This document shows, piece by piece, positions 43,797 to 52,684 of a stretch of 64,000 nt of DNA (its first letter is position 1; every line of letters starts with the position of its first letter). This DNA is from Rhodopirellula halodulae (GTDB lineage Bacteria; Planctomycetota; Planctomycetia; Pirellulales; Pirellulaceae), in contig NZ_JAJKFV010000011.1 in assembly GCF_020966775.1 (NCBI RefSeq), positions 1 to 64,000 on the forward strand. The letters are read 5' to 3'. Made by a program: the position numbers and the translations under genes. The notes under the pieces were generated by a model. It saw nothing but the letters and a program-made list of their open reading frames with translations, did not search any database and was not told the origin of the DNA.

Positions 43797-44746
43797 GCGC
43801 TTTGATGAACGATACGGAGTTGGACGCAACCGTCGAAAAGCTGAGCCAACTTCGCGACCATCTCAATGGGATCCTGCTGGGAAAAAATGAGGCCGTTGAA
43901 CTGGTGATTGCTTGTCTGCTCTCGCAAGGCCACCTGTTGCTGAACGACCTTCCAGGAACGGGCAAAACGACTTTGGCCAAAGCCATCGCGTCGTGCATCG
44001 GAGGCAAGTTGGCTCGGATGCAATGCACGCCCGACTTGTTGCCATCGGACGTGACGGGCTTCAACCTGTTCAATCAAAAGACTCGCGAATTTGAGTTTCA
44101 TCCTGGCCCGGTTTTCTCCGATGTATTGCTCGCTGATGAATTGAACCGAACCACGCCGCGAACGCAGAGCGCTTTGTTGGAAGCGATGGCGGAACGACAA
44201 GTCACCATCGACGCGATCCCGCATGATTTGTCCGAAACTTTCTTTGTCATCGCCACCCAAAACCCGATCGATTCGCACGGCGCGTATCCTTTGCCGGAAG
44301 CTCAACTGGACCGGTTCACGATTCAGTTGAAGATCGGCTACCCCGACCGATCGTCGCAACTGGACATTTTGGAAGCCGCCACGCGACCGCCCGGTGAGCG
44401 AGCCCAAGTGTCGTGCGTGCTTTCACGAGAAGAACTGAGCGGATTGCAAGCGAAGGTTCAAAGCATCACCGTCCACCCTCGTGTCCGGGAATACTTGGTG
44501 GATTTGGTCGAAGCCACTCGCAACGAACCCACCATCGAACTGGGCGTCAGCCCACGAGGCATGTTGCTTTGGCAACGCATCGCTCAAGCATGGGCGTTGC
44601 TGCAAGGCCGCGATTTCGTCACGCCGAGCGACATCACCCATGTTGCTCGGCCGGTGCTTTCCGTTCGCCTGCTGGCGACCACGGAAGACGTGCAGCAAGT
44701 GATCGATCGAATTCTCGAGTCGGTCCCCGCACCGGAGTACAAGTGA
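43793..44746 (+). CDS. MoxR family AAA+ ATPase
   Basis: 317 residues, ATG overlapping the previous stop (ATGA). Walker A LPGTGKTTLAKAIA (near residue 53), Walker B VLLADELNRTTPRTQSALLEAM, sensor FFVIATQNPIDSHGAYPLPEAQLDRF and a C-terminal helical lid. MoxR proteins act as chaperone-like ATPases that mature or assemble partner complexes, usually ones with VWA-type DUF58 proteins as encoded here. Cytoplasmic. Confidence 0.93.
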   Translation: MSALMNDTELDATVEKLSQLRDHLNGILLGKNEAVELVIACLLSQGHLLLNDLPGTGKTTLAKAIASCIGGKLARMQCTPDLLPSDVTGFNLFNQKTREFEFHPGPVFSDVLLADELNRTTPRTQSALLEAMAERQVTIDAIPHDLSETFFVIATQNPIDSHGAYPLPEAQLDRFTIQLKIGYPDRSSQLDILEAATRPPGERAQVSCVLSREELSGLQAKVQSITVHPRVREYLVDLVEATRNEPTIELGVSPRGMLLWQRIAQAWALLQGRDFVTPSDITHVARPVLSVRLLATTEDVQQVIDRILESVPAPEYK

Positions 44747-45219
44747 TGAATCGAACGCGAAGACTTCCACTCGGTGCCATGAAGCGAACACTTCCAGCTT
44801 TCGCCATGGTCCTGATCACGCTGATGGTTGGTTGCGGCGAGACGAAAGACTCGCCGAAAGCGTCTCACTTCGAACATGATCACATCATCGCGGAACATTG
44901 GCCGGAGGACTTGCCCGACGTTGCCGCCAAGTTGCGAAGCCGCTTGGAAAGCGATTCGATCAACGAACAAACGCATGCCGAAATTTTGGACTTGGTGACC
45001 TGGACTCCTGAGATTGCCGCCGACACCAACCTCACCGAACAGGACTGGATCCCGCTTCACGAAGCGACCGAGTCCACGCTCGCCAACCTGCGTGCGTCGC
45101 AGTCGACCAACCTGACCGAGTCGGACAAGAACCAGATTCTCGCTCTGTGCTTCCTGATCGACGAGACCGCGAATTTGATCCCCGAACAACTGCCCACTTT
45201 TTCTAGCAACGATCCATGA
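44746..45219 (+). CDS. Predicted lipoprotein in the MoxR operon
   Basis: 157 residues from an ATG sharing its A with the MoxR stop; the internal ATG at 44779 gives a more normal signal length. Lipobox LMVGC with C30. The mature part is helical and acidic (WPEDLPDVAAKLRSRLESDSINEQ, AESTLANLRASQS-like repeats) with no known domain. Anchored in a membrane and exported, it probably belongs to the complex matured by this operon. Confidence 0.75.
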   Translation: MNRTRRLPLGAMKRTLPAFAMVLITLMVGCGETKDSPKASHFEHDHIIAEHWPEDLPDVAAKLRSRLESDSINEQTHAEILDLVTWTPEIAADTNLTEQDWIPLHEATESTLANLRASQSTNLTESDKNQILALCFLIDETANLIPEQLPTFSSNDP

Positions 45220-46814
45220 ACCAATCCGCTCTCTCCATGATCGTCGGCGGGATCATTCGTGTGGTGCAAGGCTTCGCGCAGGCCTCGCCGACGTTGCTGG
45301 TCGGTTTGCTGATCGCCGCCATCTTGCGTTACTACCTGCGTCCGGATGGAACCCGGCGATTGTTTGGCGGTGACAACTGGCGCTCGCTGCCGCAATCTTG
45401 GTTGGTCGGCATGTTGCTGCCGGTTTGCTCGATCGGTGTGTTGCCAATCCTGCTGGAGATGCGACGAGCCAAAGTCAAACCAGGTGCCATGTCAGCGTTC
45501 GCGCTTTCGGCACCTCTCTTCAACCCTTTGTCGCTGCTGTATGGCCTCACACTCAGTCGGCCGTTGGTGATCATCCTGTTCGCGATTGGTTCACTGATCG
45601 TGGTGACATCGCTGGGTTTGATTTGGGACGCGTTCACCAAACGGGAAGAAAAAGAGACCGATGCAGCCAACTCTGAAACGGACGACGAAGCTTCCGCGGA
45701 CCAACTGATCGGACTGCGACGTTTGTTCGCCACCGTCGTCCACTTTTCGCGCGAGGCCACCGGGCAAACGTTGGTGTTGACGATCCTGGCTCTTTCGGGA
45801 TTGGCAGTTCTTGCCGCAATCCTGCCCTATGGCTCGATGCAACACTCGGTCGAACGAGACGATCTGTGGGCTCCTTTGAAAATGTTGCTGGTCGCCGTGC
45901 CGGTGTATGCGACGCCGATGCTGGCGATGAGTCAAATGGGAATGATGTTCCAACACGCGAATTCGCCGGGGGCATCGTTCACGCTGTTGATTTTGGGGAC
46001 CGGCATGAATTTCGCGACCCCATATTGGTTTGGTCGCAACTACGGATGGAAGGCGGCCGCACGCTGGATGCTGGCCTTGCTCGCAATCGTGATTGCGATT
46101 TCCTATGCCATCAATCGACCGCTGATTCCGCCGGGCGTCGAACCGGCCGGACACACCCATGCCTTCGACGTTTACACGAATCCGCTGTCGGCTTTCCAAG
46201 CCGTCAACTGGGCGACGTTCCAAGAGTTGGTATCCAAGAGCATTGACATCAGCACGACGGCCTCGTTGATCGTTTTGGGTGTCGTGATCTTAATGGGGCT
46301 TATTTTTCGTCAGTTCGGAATCGACGAAGCCTGGCTCATCAAGGGTGCCAGCCAGAAATCATTCTCCTCTTCCATCGAACAGGGCAACGCATCAAGAAGC
46401 TCGTTGGACTTGATCGTGCCGTCGGGTGTGATTGGTGCGACCATGTTGGCCGGTTTGGTGGCCATGAGCATTGTTGCCTGCTTCGCCTATTACCCTCCCG
46501 CCGAAGAATGCTTGGACGAGATCAGCGTGGCGCGAGCCGAATGCCTTTCCGCCGCCAACAGCGGACAAGTCGACCACGCCATGTTCTGGTTGCCGGTTTG
46601 GGAAGACTGGAGCCGTCGTTTGGAAGTTGGCACGATGCTTCGAACCGGAACGCTGCGTCCGTACCAACGCATGCAGGGTTATCTGATTCGCAAAAAGCTT
46701 GAGACGCTGGAACACGAATTGGAACACGACCCATTTGAACAGGATGAAACGCAAAAGGTCGTTCGAGACCTGCTGGCAACCAATTCCCGATGGGTCCGAT
46801 CATTCCGTGAGTGA
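45216..46814 (+). CDS. DUF318/UPF0718-type permease
   Basis: 532 residues, ATG overlapping the lipoprotein stop by 4 bp. Two bundles of membrane helices separated by cytoplasmic loops, with the family-like block VGMLLPVCSIGVLPILLEMRRAKVKPG and FALSAPLFNPLSL. ArsP and related members usually have C-x-C here; this protein has C-S-I, so it need not transport arsenicals. A hydrophilic C-terminal domain (~430-532) is extra. Last gene of the operon; substrate unknown. Confidence 0.75.
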   Translation: MNQSALSMIVGGIIRVVQGFAQASPTLLVGLLIAAILRYYLRPDGTRRLFGGDNWRSLPQSWLVGMLLPVCSIGVLPILLEMRRAKVKPGAMSAFALSAPLFNPLSLLYGLTLSRPLVIILFAIGSLIVVTSLGLIWDAFTKREEKETDAANSETDDEASADQLIGLRRLFATVVHFSREATGQTLVLTILALSGLAVLAAILPYGSMQHSVERDDLWAPLKMLLVAVPVYATPMLAMSQMGMMFQHANSPGASFTLLILGTGMNFATPYWFGRNYGWKAAARWMLALLAIVIAISYAINRPLIPPGVEPAGHTHAFDVYTNPLSAFQAVNWATFQELVSKSIDISTTASLIVLGVVILMGLIFRQFGIDEAWLIKGASQKSFSSSIEQGNASRSSLDLIVPSGVIGATMLAGLVAMSIVACFAYYPPAEECLDEISVARAECLSAANSGQVDHAMFWLPVWEDWSRRLEVGTMLRTGTLRPYQRMQGYLIRKKLETLEHELEHDPFEQDETQKVVRDLLATNSRWVRSFRE

Positions 46815-46880
46815 TCGGCGAACAGCTTTGCTCCAAGCGAAGTCCACCGGGCTATCGCGAGCCCAGCAACGTCGCGTCGT

Positions 46881-47219
46881 TCACTTCGCCAAGCGGTTTA
46901 GCAATTCAACAATCTGATCGTGCATTTCTTCGTCGGCGGTGATGACGATCGATTGGGTGTGGGGATACGGTGCCATGGTTGCCTTCCCTCCAAGTGCTTC
47001 CCACCGGTCAGGCGTGATCTTGATCTGCATGAGCTCCATCAGCAGATTCGGCCTCCACTCTTGCTTTCCGTTCCAAACCGGTAGATGCGAAGTGGGATAG
47101 ACCCGAAGGATCATCGGCCTCGCCGGCTCTTCCACCTCCGCCGAGACTCGCGGTCCGGTCGCGGCGACGCTCGCAACGACCAACAAAGCCAACAGGGCCA
47201 CAGCAACTTTCTGACGCAT
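46881..47219 (-). CDS. Small secreted protein with secretin-like fragment
   Basis: 112 residues with a signal peptide (VAVALLALLVVASVAATGP). The C-terminal ~50 residues (IKITPDRWEALGG...TQSIVITADEEMHDQIVELLNRL) resemble the short N-type domain in secretin-like planctomycete proteins that ends in a 'hxxhxxLLxxL' helix. Alone between the MoxR operon and the pseudopilin gene; role unknown. Confidence 0.6.
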   Translation of the reverse strand: MRQKVAVALLALLVVASVAATGPRVSAEVEEPARPMILRVYPTSHLPVWNGKQEWRPNLLMELMQIKITPDRWEALGGKATMAPYPHTQSIVITADEEMHDQIVELLNRLAK

Positions 47220-47515
47220 CGTTCACTCCATTCCGATTGAAGAAATCTATCCCATTGGTGTCAAACCACTCCACTAACCTAGCGTGAAGGGGTTCGCTCC
47301 CGAATAGCAGTTGGGTGGGATGCAACGCGGCGCGTTGGTTCAGCCGCTCTATTCTTCATTGCGAGATTGGCGACTGATTGCAGGACTTGTAGCAAATGCC
47401 CCCATTCGGAGCGGAAAAACCGAAGGGTTTGGCAGCAACACCTACGAATCCCTCTGGTGGGCCGACTACAATGGACCCGCGTTTGCAACGGAAATTCGCT
47501 CGAGGTCTCAACGTA

Positions 47516-48541
47516 ATGCCGATTCAAGCCCGAAATTCCCGAGGCTTTACACTGGTCGAATTGCTGGTGGTGATTGCCATCATCGGTGTGCTGATCGCCA
47601 TGCTGCTTCCCGCGGTCCAATCCGCCCGTGAAGCCGCTCGATCGACCGATTGCAAGAACCGCATGCGTCAATTGGCGTTGGCGGCGCAGATGCATCACGA
47701 TGCACTTCGCTATTTTCCTCCGGCTCGTTATGAGTCGCGACCGGACGCGGCACCGTCTGAGCAATGCGGATTGGAAACGCCCACTTGGCTCGCCCGAGTC
47801 ATGCCCTACATCGAACAAGCGGCGTTGGGTGAGAAATGGGACCTTTCCAAACCATGGCACGAACATCCCGAATCCGTTCGCAACACGGTTCCGGATTTGT
47901 TCCTTTGTCCGTCACGACGCAGCGGAACCCAACCCGTTGGCGTGCGCAGTCTGCGGACCACGGTGGATGGCGGAGGCGGACGATTGCCATGCGGATGCCC
48001 CATGCCTCCTCGTCCAACGGATGTGGCCTTGGATGTTTCCGGTGCGCTCTCGGACTACGCTGGTAACCACGGTGACTTGACTCCCGGATCCACCGGTGCC
48101 CCCACCGACTTTTACTACGGCGGCAACGGGACCGGTGTGATCATCAGTGTTCGTCCACAGTGCAATCGAGATGGTGAAGCCGTCGCCCCCGCCGACCGAA
48201 TCCGCATGGCATCGGTGTTCGATGGCACCTCCAGCACTTTCCTATTCGGCGAGAAATATGTGCCCACTGAAAAGCTGGGCCAGTTTCCTGAAGACACTCC
48301 GGCCTACGACGGTGACCACCTTCCCGCCTCCAGCCGATTGGCCGGACCGGGATTGCGATTGGCTCACGGCCCGACGGACATCCTGGCGGATATGTTCTCA
48401 TTCGGCAGTTGGCATCCCGCCGGTGTGCATTTCGCTTTAGTGGATGGAAGCGTTCGCATGTTCGATGCGCACACCGACACGAAAGTGCTGGGATCACTGG
48501 CCAATCGTGGCGACGCTCGCGTGGTGGAGCTGGAGAACTGA
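47516..48541 (+). CDS. DUF1559 pseudopilin-like protein
   Basis: 341 residues from the ATG at 47516; an ATG at 47471 would lengthen the leader by 15 residues. Class III-type prepilin leader: SRG/FTLVELLVVIAIIGVLIAML, with Gly before Phe and Glu at +5, followed by the DUF1559 domain (QSAREAARSTDCKNRMRQLALA; C-terminal FGSWHPAGVHFALVDGSV). DUF1559 proteins are massively expanded in Planctomycetes and are presumed extracellular or pseudopilus parts. Its stop overlaps the lipoprotein ATG by 1 bp; a prepilin-peptidase relative lies downstream. Confidence 0.92.
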   Translation: MPIQARNSRGFTLVELLVVIAIIGVLIAMLLPAVQSAREAARSTDCKNRMRQLALAAQMHHDALRYFPPARYESRPDAAPSEQCGLETPTWLARVMPYIEQAALGEKWDLSKPWHEHPESVRNTVPDLFLCPSRRSGTQPVGVRSLRTTVDGGGGRLPCGCPMPPRPTDVALDVSGALSDYAGNHGDLTPGSTGAPTDFYYGGNGTGVIISVRPQCNRDGEAVAPADRIRMASVFDGTSSTFLFGEKYVPTEKLGQFPEDTPAYDGDHLPASSRLAGPGLRLAHGPTDILADMFSFGSWHPAGVHFALVDGSVRMFDAHTDTKVLGSLANRGDARVVELEN

Positions 48542-48966
48542 TGCGGCCGAGAATCGCACGAAGAGTCGCCCTCACACTCGCAACGTTGCTGTTGACAATG
48601 ACCGGTTGCAGCAACGATTCGGAAACCGCCAACGGCATCGTGCAATTTACCGACGGAGAGCCCGTTCAATCAGGCAGCGTTGAATTCCGATCTCTGGACG
48701 ACGGATCTCGATACGCCAGCAAAATCACCTCCCGCGGCACGTTCCGTTTAAGCGATGAGGATGGCAGGGTTCACTTGCCACCGGGCGACTACGAAGTCGT
48801 TGTGGTCCAGGTGGTCCTGACCGAAGACCTGGCGGCGGAGGCTCACGAACACGGACGCACCGTCCCACGCGGATACGCGGACTACTACACCAGTGGATTG
48901 ACCGTGACACGTGAGGCCAATGACGAAACGCCCCTGGAAGTCGTTTTGGAACCGGACGGGCCCTGA
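48541..48966 (+). CDS. Lipoprotein with carboxypeptidase-regulatory-like fold
   Basis: 141 residues from the ATG at 48541. Signal ending in lipobox LTMTGC (C23). The mature part reads as a small beta-sandwich (GIVQFTDGEPVQSGSVEFRS, GTFRLSDEDGRVHLPPGDYEVVVVQVV), the CarboxypepD_reg-like fold commonly found right after DUF1559 genes in planctomycetes. Translationally coupled to the pseudopilin gene, so probably a partner of it. Confidence 0.8.
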   Translation: MRPRIARRVALTLATLLLTMTGCSNDSETANGIVQFTDGEPVQSGSVEFRSLDDGSRYASKITSRGTFRLSDEDGRVHLPPGDYEVVVVQVVLTEDLAAEAHEHGRTVPRGYADYYTSGLTVTREANDETPLEVVLEPDGP

Positions 48967-49220
48967 TCGGTCTCTCCGCGGCAATGTCTACCAAAGGCGG
49001 TCGGCCGCGGTCGGCGGTCGCATCATTCGATCCCGACGTCCGGGAGGCAATTCGCCCCGCCTCATCGCTGCTCGCAGCCGTCTTATGTACACGGATTCTT
49101 CATACGCACAGGAAGTCCATTTACACCTTTTATGCAATTACACTAGACTGGTGTCTTCGATGACCATTTGAATTGTTTGCTGTGGGTCGGCACAGCGATG
49201 CATCCGCTGTGGACGCCGTA

Positions 49221-50714
49221 ATGTTTTCCACGACTGCCCCAACCAGTGACGACGGTGCCCCCACGTCGCACTCGCAGGATCCCCGAACCACAGAGCCCCC
49301 CAGCAACTTACCGTGGCAGGTGGACTCGTTGTGGGCGGAGTACCTTCGCATGCTGTTGGTCAGCTTGGCCGGTTGCTCGCTGGTGGCAACGCTGGTTCGA
49401 ATTTCCGGCGATTCGCGGGTGATCTGGTTGGCGGCGGGATACGCCAGCGTCCTTGCCTACCTCTTCGCCGCAACTGGCCCATTGGTGCTTCGCGGAACCC
49501 TGCTCAGCCTCGGCGTGGTGCTTTCGGTCACCGCGTACCAGCAATCTCAGGGTGGCCTCCCCAACTCACCTCGTGAGTTCTTTTGCAATGCGAGTGTGCT
49601 GCTGGCCATCACGGCGTTTCTGGTGATGCATGAATGCCTTCGTTCGGTGACCGGCGTTTCCCGTCGGATCTCGCCGCGACAAATCGCATTGTTGGTGACG
49701 GCGGTTCTCCTGGTGGGCTACATGATTGTGTTGCCAACACTGGAATCCATCTGGGCCAGCACCCAGGCGAAACCCACCAACTACACACTCGAAGAACCGA
49801 CGATGATGGAGCACCTGCGCATACGCAGTGCCAAGGCCGCGGTCTTCGGTGTCTTCGCGGCATTTGGAGCTTGCTTCGGCAGCTTTCTGAACGTGGTGGC
49901 GGACAGTGCCCCCAGAGGTCGTTCCGTCGCTTTTCGCGATTCGGCCTGTCCGCGATGTGGAAACAAGATTCGGCGAATCGACAACATCCCTCTGGTCAGC
50001 TATCTGAACTTGGGCGGCAAATGCCGCGATTGCCAATCCACCATTCCAATTCGCTATTTCTTGGTGGAACTCGCAACCACCGGGATCTTCGGATCGCTGT
50101 TTTTGTACGAACTGGTGACGGGCGCCGCCAACGTTCCCAGTTTTCTGCACTACAGCCACACCGGAATCTTGTGGATGATCCTTTACACCAAATGGCCGGT
50201 GATGGAGCTGTACCTGTTCCACTGCATGGTGTTTTGTTTTGTGCTGCTGGTCGCCTTGGTGGAAACCGACCGGCTTCGTTGTCCGGCGTGGCTAACCACC
50301 GGTATGTTCGTTTCAACGATTGCGGTGGCTCTGGCGGCACCTCATTCGGTGCCGGTGACACTGTTTGAGCAGATTCCGGTTGGCGCACCTGAACTTCCGG
50401 CCATTGTCACACGCTTGCTAACGGTGCTCGCGGGTGCCTCCGCCGGTTGGGCCCTGTCGTTGCTTGCACCTTTTGCAAAACTCCGAACCCATCAGGCGAG
50501 CACCTCAGTCGCGCTCGCCGCCATGCTGCTTGGGATCGCTCTTGGATGGCAAGCCACGCTCACGATCGGTGTGATCTGGCTCACATTGGCATTCGCGGCA
50601 CGTACAGTCGGCGGCCGACGTTTGCGACCGCGGTGGCTGACACCGTCGATGCTCATGCTGTCTGCAGCGATGCTGCATCACCCCGCCTGGAAATGGCTGG
50701 CCAACCTATGGTGA
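49221..50714 (+). CDS. Prepilin-peptidase homologue lacking the GxGD motif
   Basis: 497 residues from the ATG at 49221. An N-terminal ~190-residue part with several membrane helices is extra. The middle matches the A24 methyltransferase region: FGACFGSFLNVVADSAPRG, and two Zn-type pairs CPRC...CRDC, with LVSYLNLGGKCRDC. The peptidase part keeps ETDRLRCPAWLT at the first acidic site, but where GxGD-V-K is expected the sequence is THQASTSVALAAMLLG. It may be inactive as a peptidase while keeping other functions. Downstream of the pseudopilin and lipoprotein genes. Confidence 0.8.
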   Translation: MFSTTAPTSDDGAPTSHSQDPRTTEPPSNLPWQVDSLWAEYLRMLLVSLAGCSLVATLVRISGDSRVIWLAAGYASVLAYLFAATGPLVLRGTLLSLGVVLSVTAYQQSQGGLPNSPREFFCNASVLLAITAFLVMHECLRSVTGVSRRISPRQIALLVTAVLLVGYMIVLPTLESIWASTQAKPTNYTLEEPTMMEHLRIRSAKAAVFGVFAAFGACFGSFLNVVADSAPRGRSVAFRDSACPRCGNKIRRIDNIPLVSYLNLGGKCRDCQSTIPIRYFLVELATTGIFGSLFLYELVTGAANVPSFLHYSHTGILWMILYTKWPVMELYLFHCMVFCFVLLVALVETDRLRCPAWLTTGMFVSTIAVALAAPHSVPVTLFEQIPVGAPELPAIVTRLLTVLAGASAGWALSLLAPFAKLRTHQASTSVALAAMLLGIALGWQATLTIGVIWLTLAFAARTVGGRRLRPRWLTPSMLMLSAAMLHHPAWKWLANLW

Positions 50715-50808
50715 ACCACACCCAGGGGCAGCGTTCCTGAAAAATCGCCGACGCTCATTTGCTGAGAGACTTGAAAGCCGCAATTCGCGGCTTCAAGCGG
50801 ATTCAAAC

Positions 50809-51240
50809 TCATTCACGACAATCGTTGCAGTGGCCGCGCAACAGAATTTCGGTGACCTCACCAAACTGCTCGCTGGCACGACGACTCCCCGCTGTCAACT
50901 TCACATCGTCGAGGCACGAAACGGTGCCGCAATCGATGCACAAAAAGTGAGGGTGTCCGCCACCGTGTTCGGCATCGGGGTCGATCGTTTCAAACCGCCA
51001 AACGTGATCGCCAACTTCTGTCCGACGCAGCAGTCCCGCATCGACCATGTCGTTCAAATTCCGGAAAACGGTCGCCTTGTCCACGCCCAGTGACGACAAA
51101 TCGTCCGCAACCAACGCGTGCGTGAGAGGTGACTTGGAACGGCGGAGCAATTGCAAAGTGGCTATTCGCGCCGGCGTGGCTCGAAGCCCCGCGCCGCGAA
51201 TCGCTTGCTTGACCAATTCAAGCGATTCGTCCTCAGTCAT
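50809..51240 (-). CDS. Fur-family metal-dependent repressor
   Basis: 143 residues. Winged-helix N-terminus (LRATPARIATLQLL, DDLSSLGVDKATVFRNLNDMVDAGLLRR), then the dimer domain with a histidine-rich metal site (EHGGGHPHFLC) and two CxxC zinc clamps (CIDC, CNDC). The subtype (Fur, Zur or PerR) cannot be told with confidence. It is divergent from a small secreted protein gene and a Cys-rich MerC gene, suggesting control of a metal-handling pair. Confidence 0.9.
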   Translation of the reverse strand: MTEDESLELVKQAIRGAGLRATPARIATLQLLRRSKSPLTHALVADDLSSLGVDKATVFRNLNDMVDAGLLRRTEVGDHVWRFETIDPDAEHGGGHPHFLCIDCGTVSCLDDVKLTAGSRRASEQFGEVTEILLRGHCNDCRE

Positions 51241-51286
51241 CGTGAATTCCTAGCGTCGTGGAATGGAAAGAACACAAAATCTTACA

Positions 51287-51306
51287 CCTGTGCAAACCCT
51301 GTGCAA
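51287..51306. promoter_or_regulatory. Paired CCTGTGCAA repeats in the Fur-gene promoter region
   Basis: CCTGTGCAA occurs at 51287-51295 and 51298-51306, 11 bp apart, so on the same face of the helix. It lies 47-66 bp upstream of the Fur-family start codon. A candidate tandem binding site. Confidence 0.45.
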
Positions 51307-51431
51307 GTGAAATCTACTCTCCTGCCGCGAGCATTTGACACCCTGAAAATGCACACTGGAGCCGTTTCATCGCCCACGAAGCAGGAAATCGCAGAAGTTT
51401 TTCGGACAGATCTTCCCAACCGCCCAATACA

Positions 51432-51446
51432 TGCATATCTTATGCA
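51432..51446. promoter_or_regulatory. Candidate Fur/Zur-type operator
   Basis: Inverted repeat TGCATA-TCT-TATGCA, 41 bp before the ATG of the small secreted protein and divergent from the Fur-family gene. AT-rich 6-3-6 architecture is compatible with a Fur-family site. Confidence 0.5.
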
Positions 51447-51487
51447 ACTAAGATCAAGTTTCCATACCAGTTCGTACGAGAAGACAG

Positions 51488-51889
51488 ATGTTCCGTAGCG
51501 TCGCTTTGCTGATCGTGGTTCTTGCCAGCCCATCGACATTGACTGCCGCGGAAACCGAAAAATTGTCCGTGGTGGCGGCCACCCCCAATGCTGCGGCAAT
51601 GCTACCACCACTGCCTCAGGGTTCGCGAATGGTGGTGTTGCTTGAAAACGATGGCGATTCGATCGAAACAATCAATCGCCGTGCCTTGTTAATGAAGGAC
51701 GCGACTCACTTTGTCTATTTGCCCGGCGACGAATCGATCCTCATCACGATGTACCGCGAACGACTCCAGTCTCGGGGTGCGGTTCCCGTCGCATTGCCCC
51801 AACCCGTCCAACAACGACACGCCAGCGTTTCCTACACTGCCTTCCTGACGTTTGATTCCATGCTGGCATCGCTTCCGATCCAACGTTGA
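51488..51889 (+). CDS. Small secreted protein downstream of a Fur-type operator
   Basis: 133 residues with a signal peptide (SVALLIVVLASPSTLTAA, cleavage near AAE). The mature part has short strands (MVVLLENDGDSIETI, FVYLPGDESILITMYRERLQSRG). No family is recognised. Position directly after the inverted repeat and before merC suggests metal-responsive expression. No Cys is present in the mature chain; three His may be ligands. Confidence 0.65.
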   Translation: MFRSVALLIVVLASPSTLTAAETEKLSVVAATPNAAAMLPPLPQGSRMVVLLENDGDSIETINRRALLMKDATHFVYLPGDESILITMYRERLQSRGAVPVALPQPVQQRHASVSYTAFLTFDSMLASLPIQR

Positions 51890-51943
51890 TTGAACTTCCC
51901 TCAAACGCAATCTCATCCGACTCGTCCACCTGACGCCATCCCC

Positions 51944-52567
51944 ATGATCGAGCTGACCACCCTGAATCCGGAACCCGCTGTCGAATCGACCACCTCCAAA
52001 ACAATCTGGCGAGATTGGGTTGGGATCGTCGCTTCCGTTGGCTGTGCTATCCACTGCGCCGCCATGCCGTTTGTCATCGCTTACTTGCCGATGCTGGGCC
52101 TGAGTTTCCTGGCGGACGAATCCTTTCACCAATGGATGGCGCTCGCCTGTTTTCTGATCGCGATGGCGGCGTTCGTCCCGGGATTCCGAACTCACAAACG
52201 CTTGCTGCCTGGGGCGATCGCGGTTGTAGGCTTGGTGCTGATCACCGGGGCCGCCTTCGGCATGGCCGGCGATTGCTGTGCCGCCTGCGAAACCAACGGC
52301 GATCTGGCCGCGACGGATTCCACCGCGGTTTGCACCGACGCATGCTGTGAACACTGTGCCGCTGAAGCGGCTGTGGTTCCGCCCTCCGACTTGACCGAGT
52401 TGACTGTCAGTGAAACGCAGATGTCATCGTTTGTTCCTTTGGAAAGCTTTGGCCCCTGGATCACGCCGATCGGTGGCCTGCTGCTGGTCTCGGCCCACCT
52501 GCTCAACCGTCGTTATGGCTGCTTGTGTGGATGCTGCGAAACCAAGCAACCAGAGAGCGCTGCCTAG
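51944..52567 (+). CDS. MerC-domain membrane protein with Cys-rich tails
   Basis: 207 residues from the ATG at 51944. MerC-type bundle of four membrane helices: IVASVGCAIHCAAMPFVIAYLP with a C-x3-C pair, then ALACFLIAMAAFVPGF, LLPGAIAVVGLVLITGAAFG and the last near 170-185. Two Cys-rich soluble stretches (GDCCAACETNG; VCTDACCEHC) and a C-terminal GCLCGCCET bring the total to 14 cysteines. MerC imports Hg2+ in mer operons; here no merA/merR is near, and the Fur-family neighbour points to zinc or another metal. Confidence 0.85.
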   Translation: MIELTTLNPEPAVESTTSKTIWRDWVGIVASVGCAIHCAAMPFVIAYLPMLGLSFLADESFHQWMALACFLIAMAAFVPGFRTHKRLLPGAIAVVGLVLITGAAFGMAGDCCAACETNGDLAATDSTAVCTDACCEHCAAEAAVVPPSDLTELTVSETQMSSFVPLESFGPWITPIGGLLLVSAHLLNRRYGCLCGCCETKQPESAA

Positions 52568-52684
52568 CGTCAGCGATCAACGGGCGGTGGACAGAGTTTC
52601 GGGGCGTCCGTCTTTTATCCCGAGGCGGCCCTTGGTTTCCGACCGAATCATCCGCAACCGAGCGAAATCCAGCGAGATCGCACG

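Noticed and set aside
51944-52567. Mercury-resistance operon.
   Set aside because: Only the MerC fold is present; merA, merT, merP and merR are absent and the regulator is of the Fur family.
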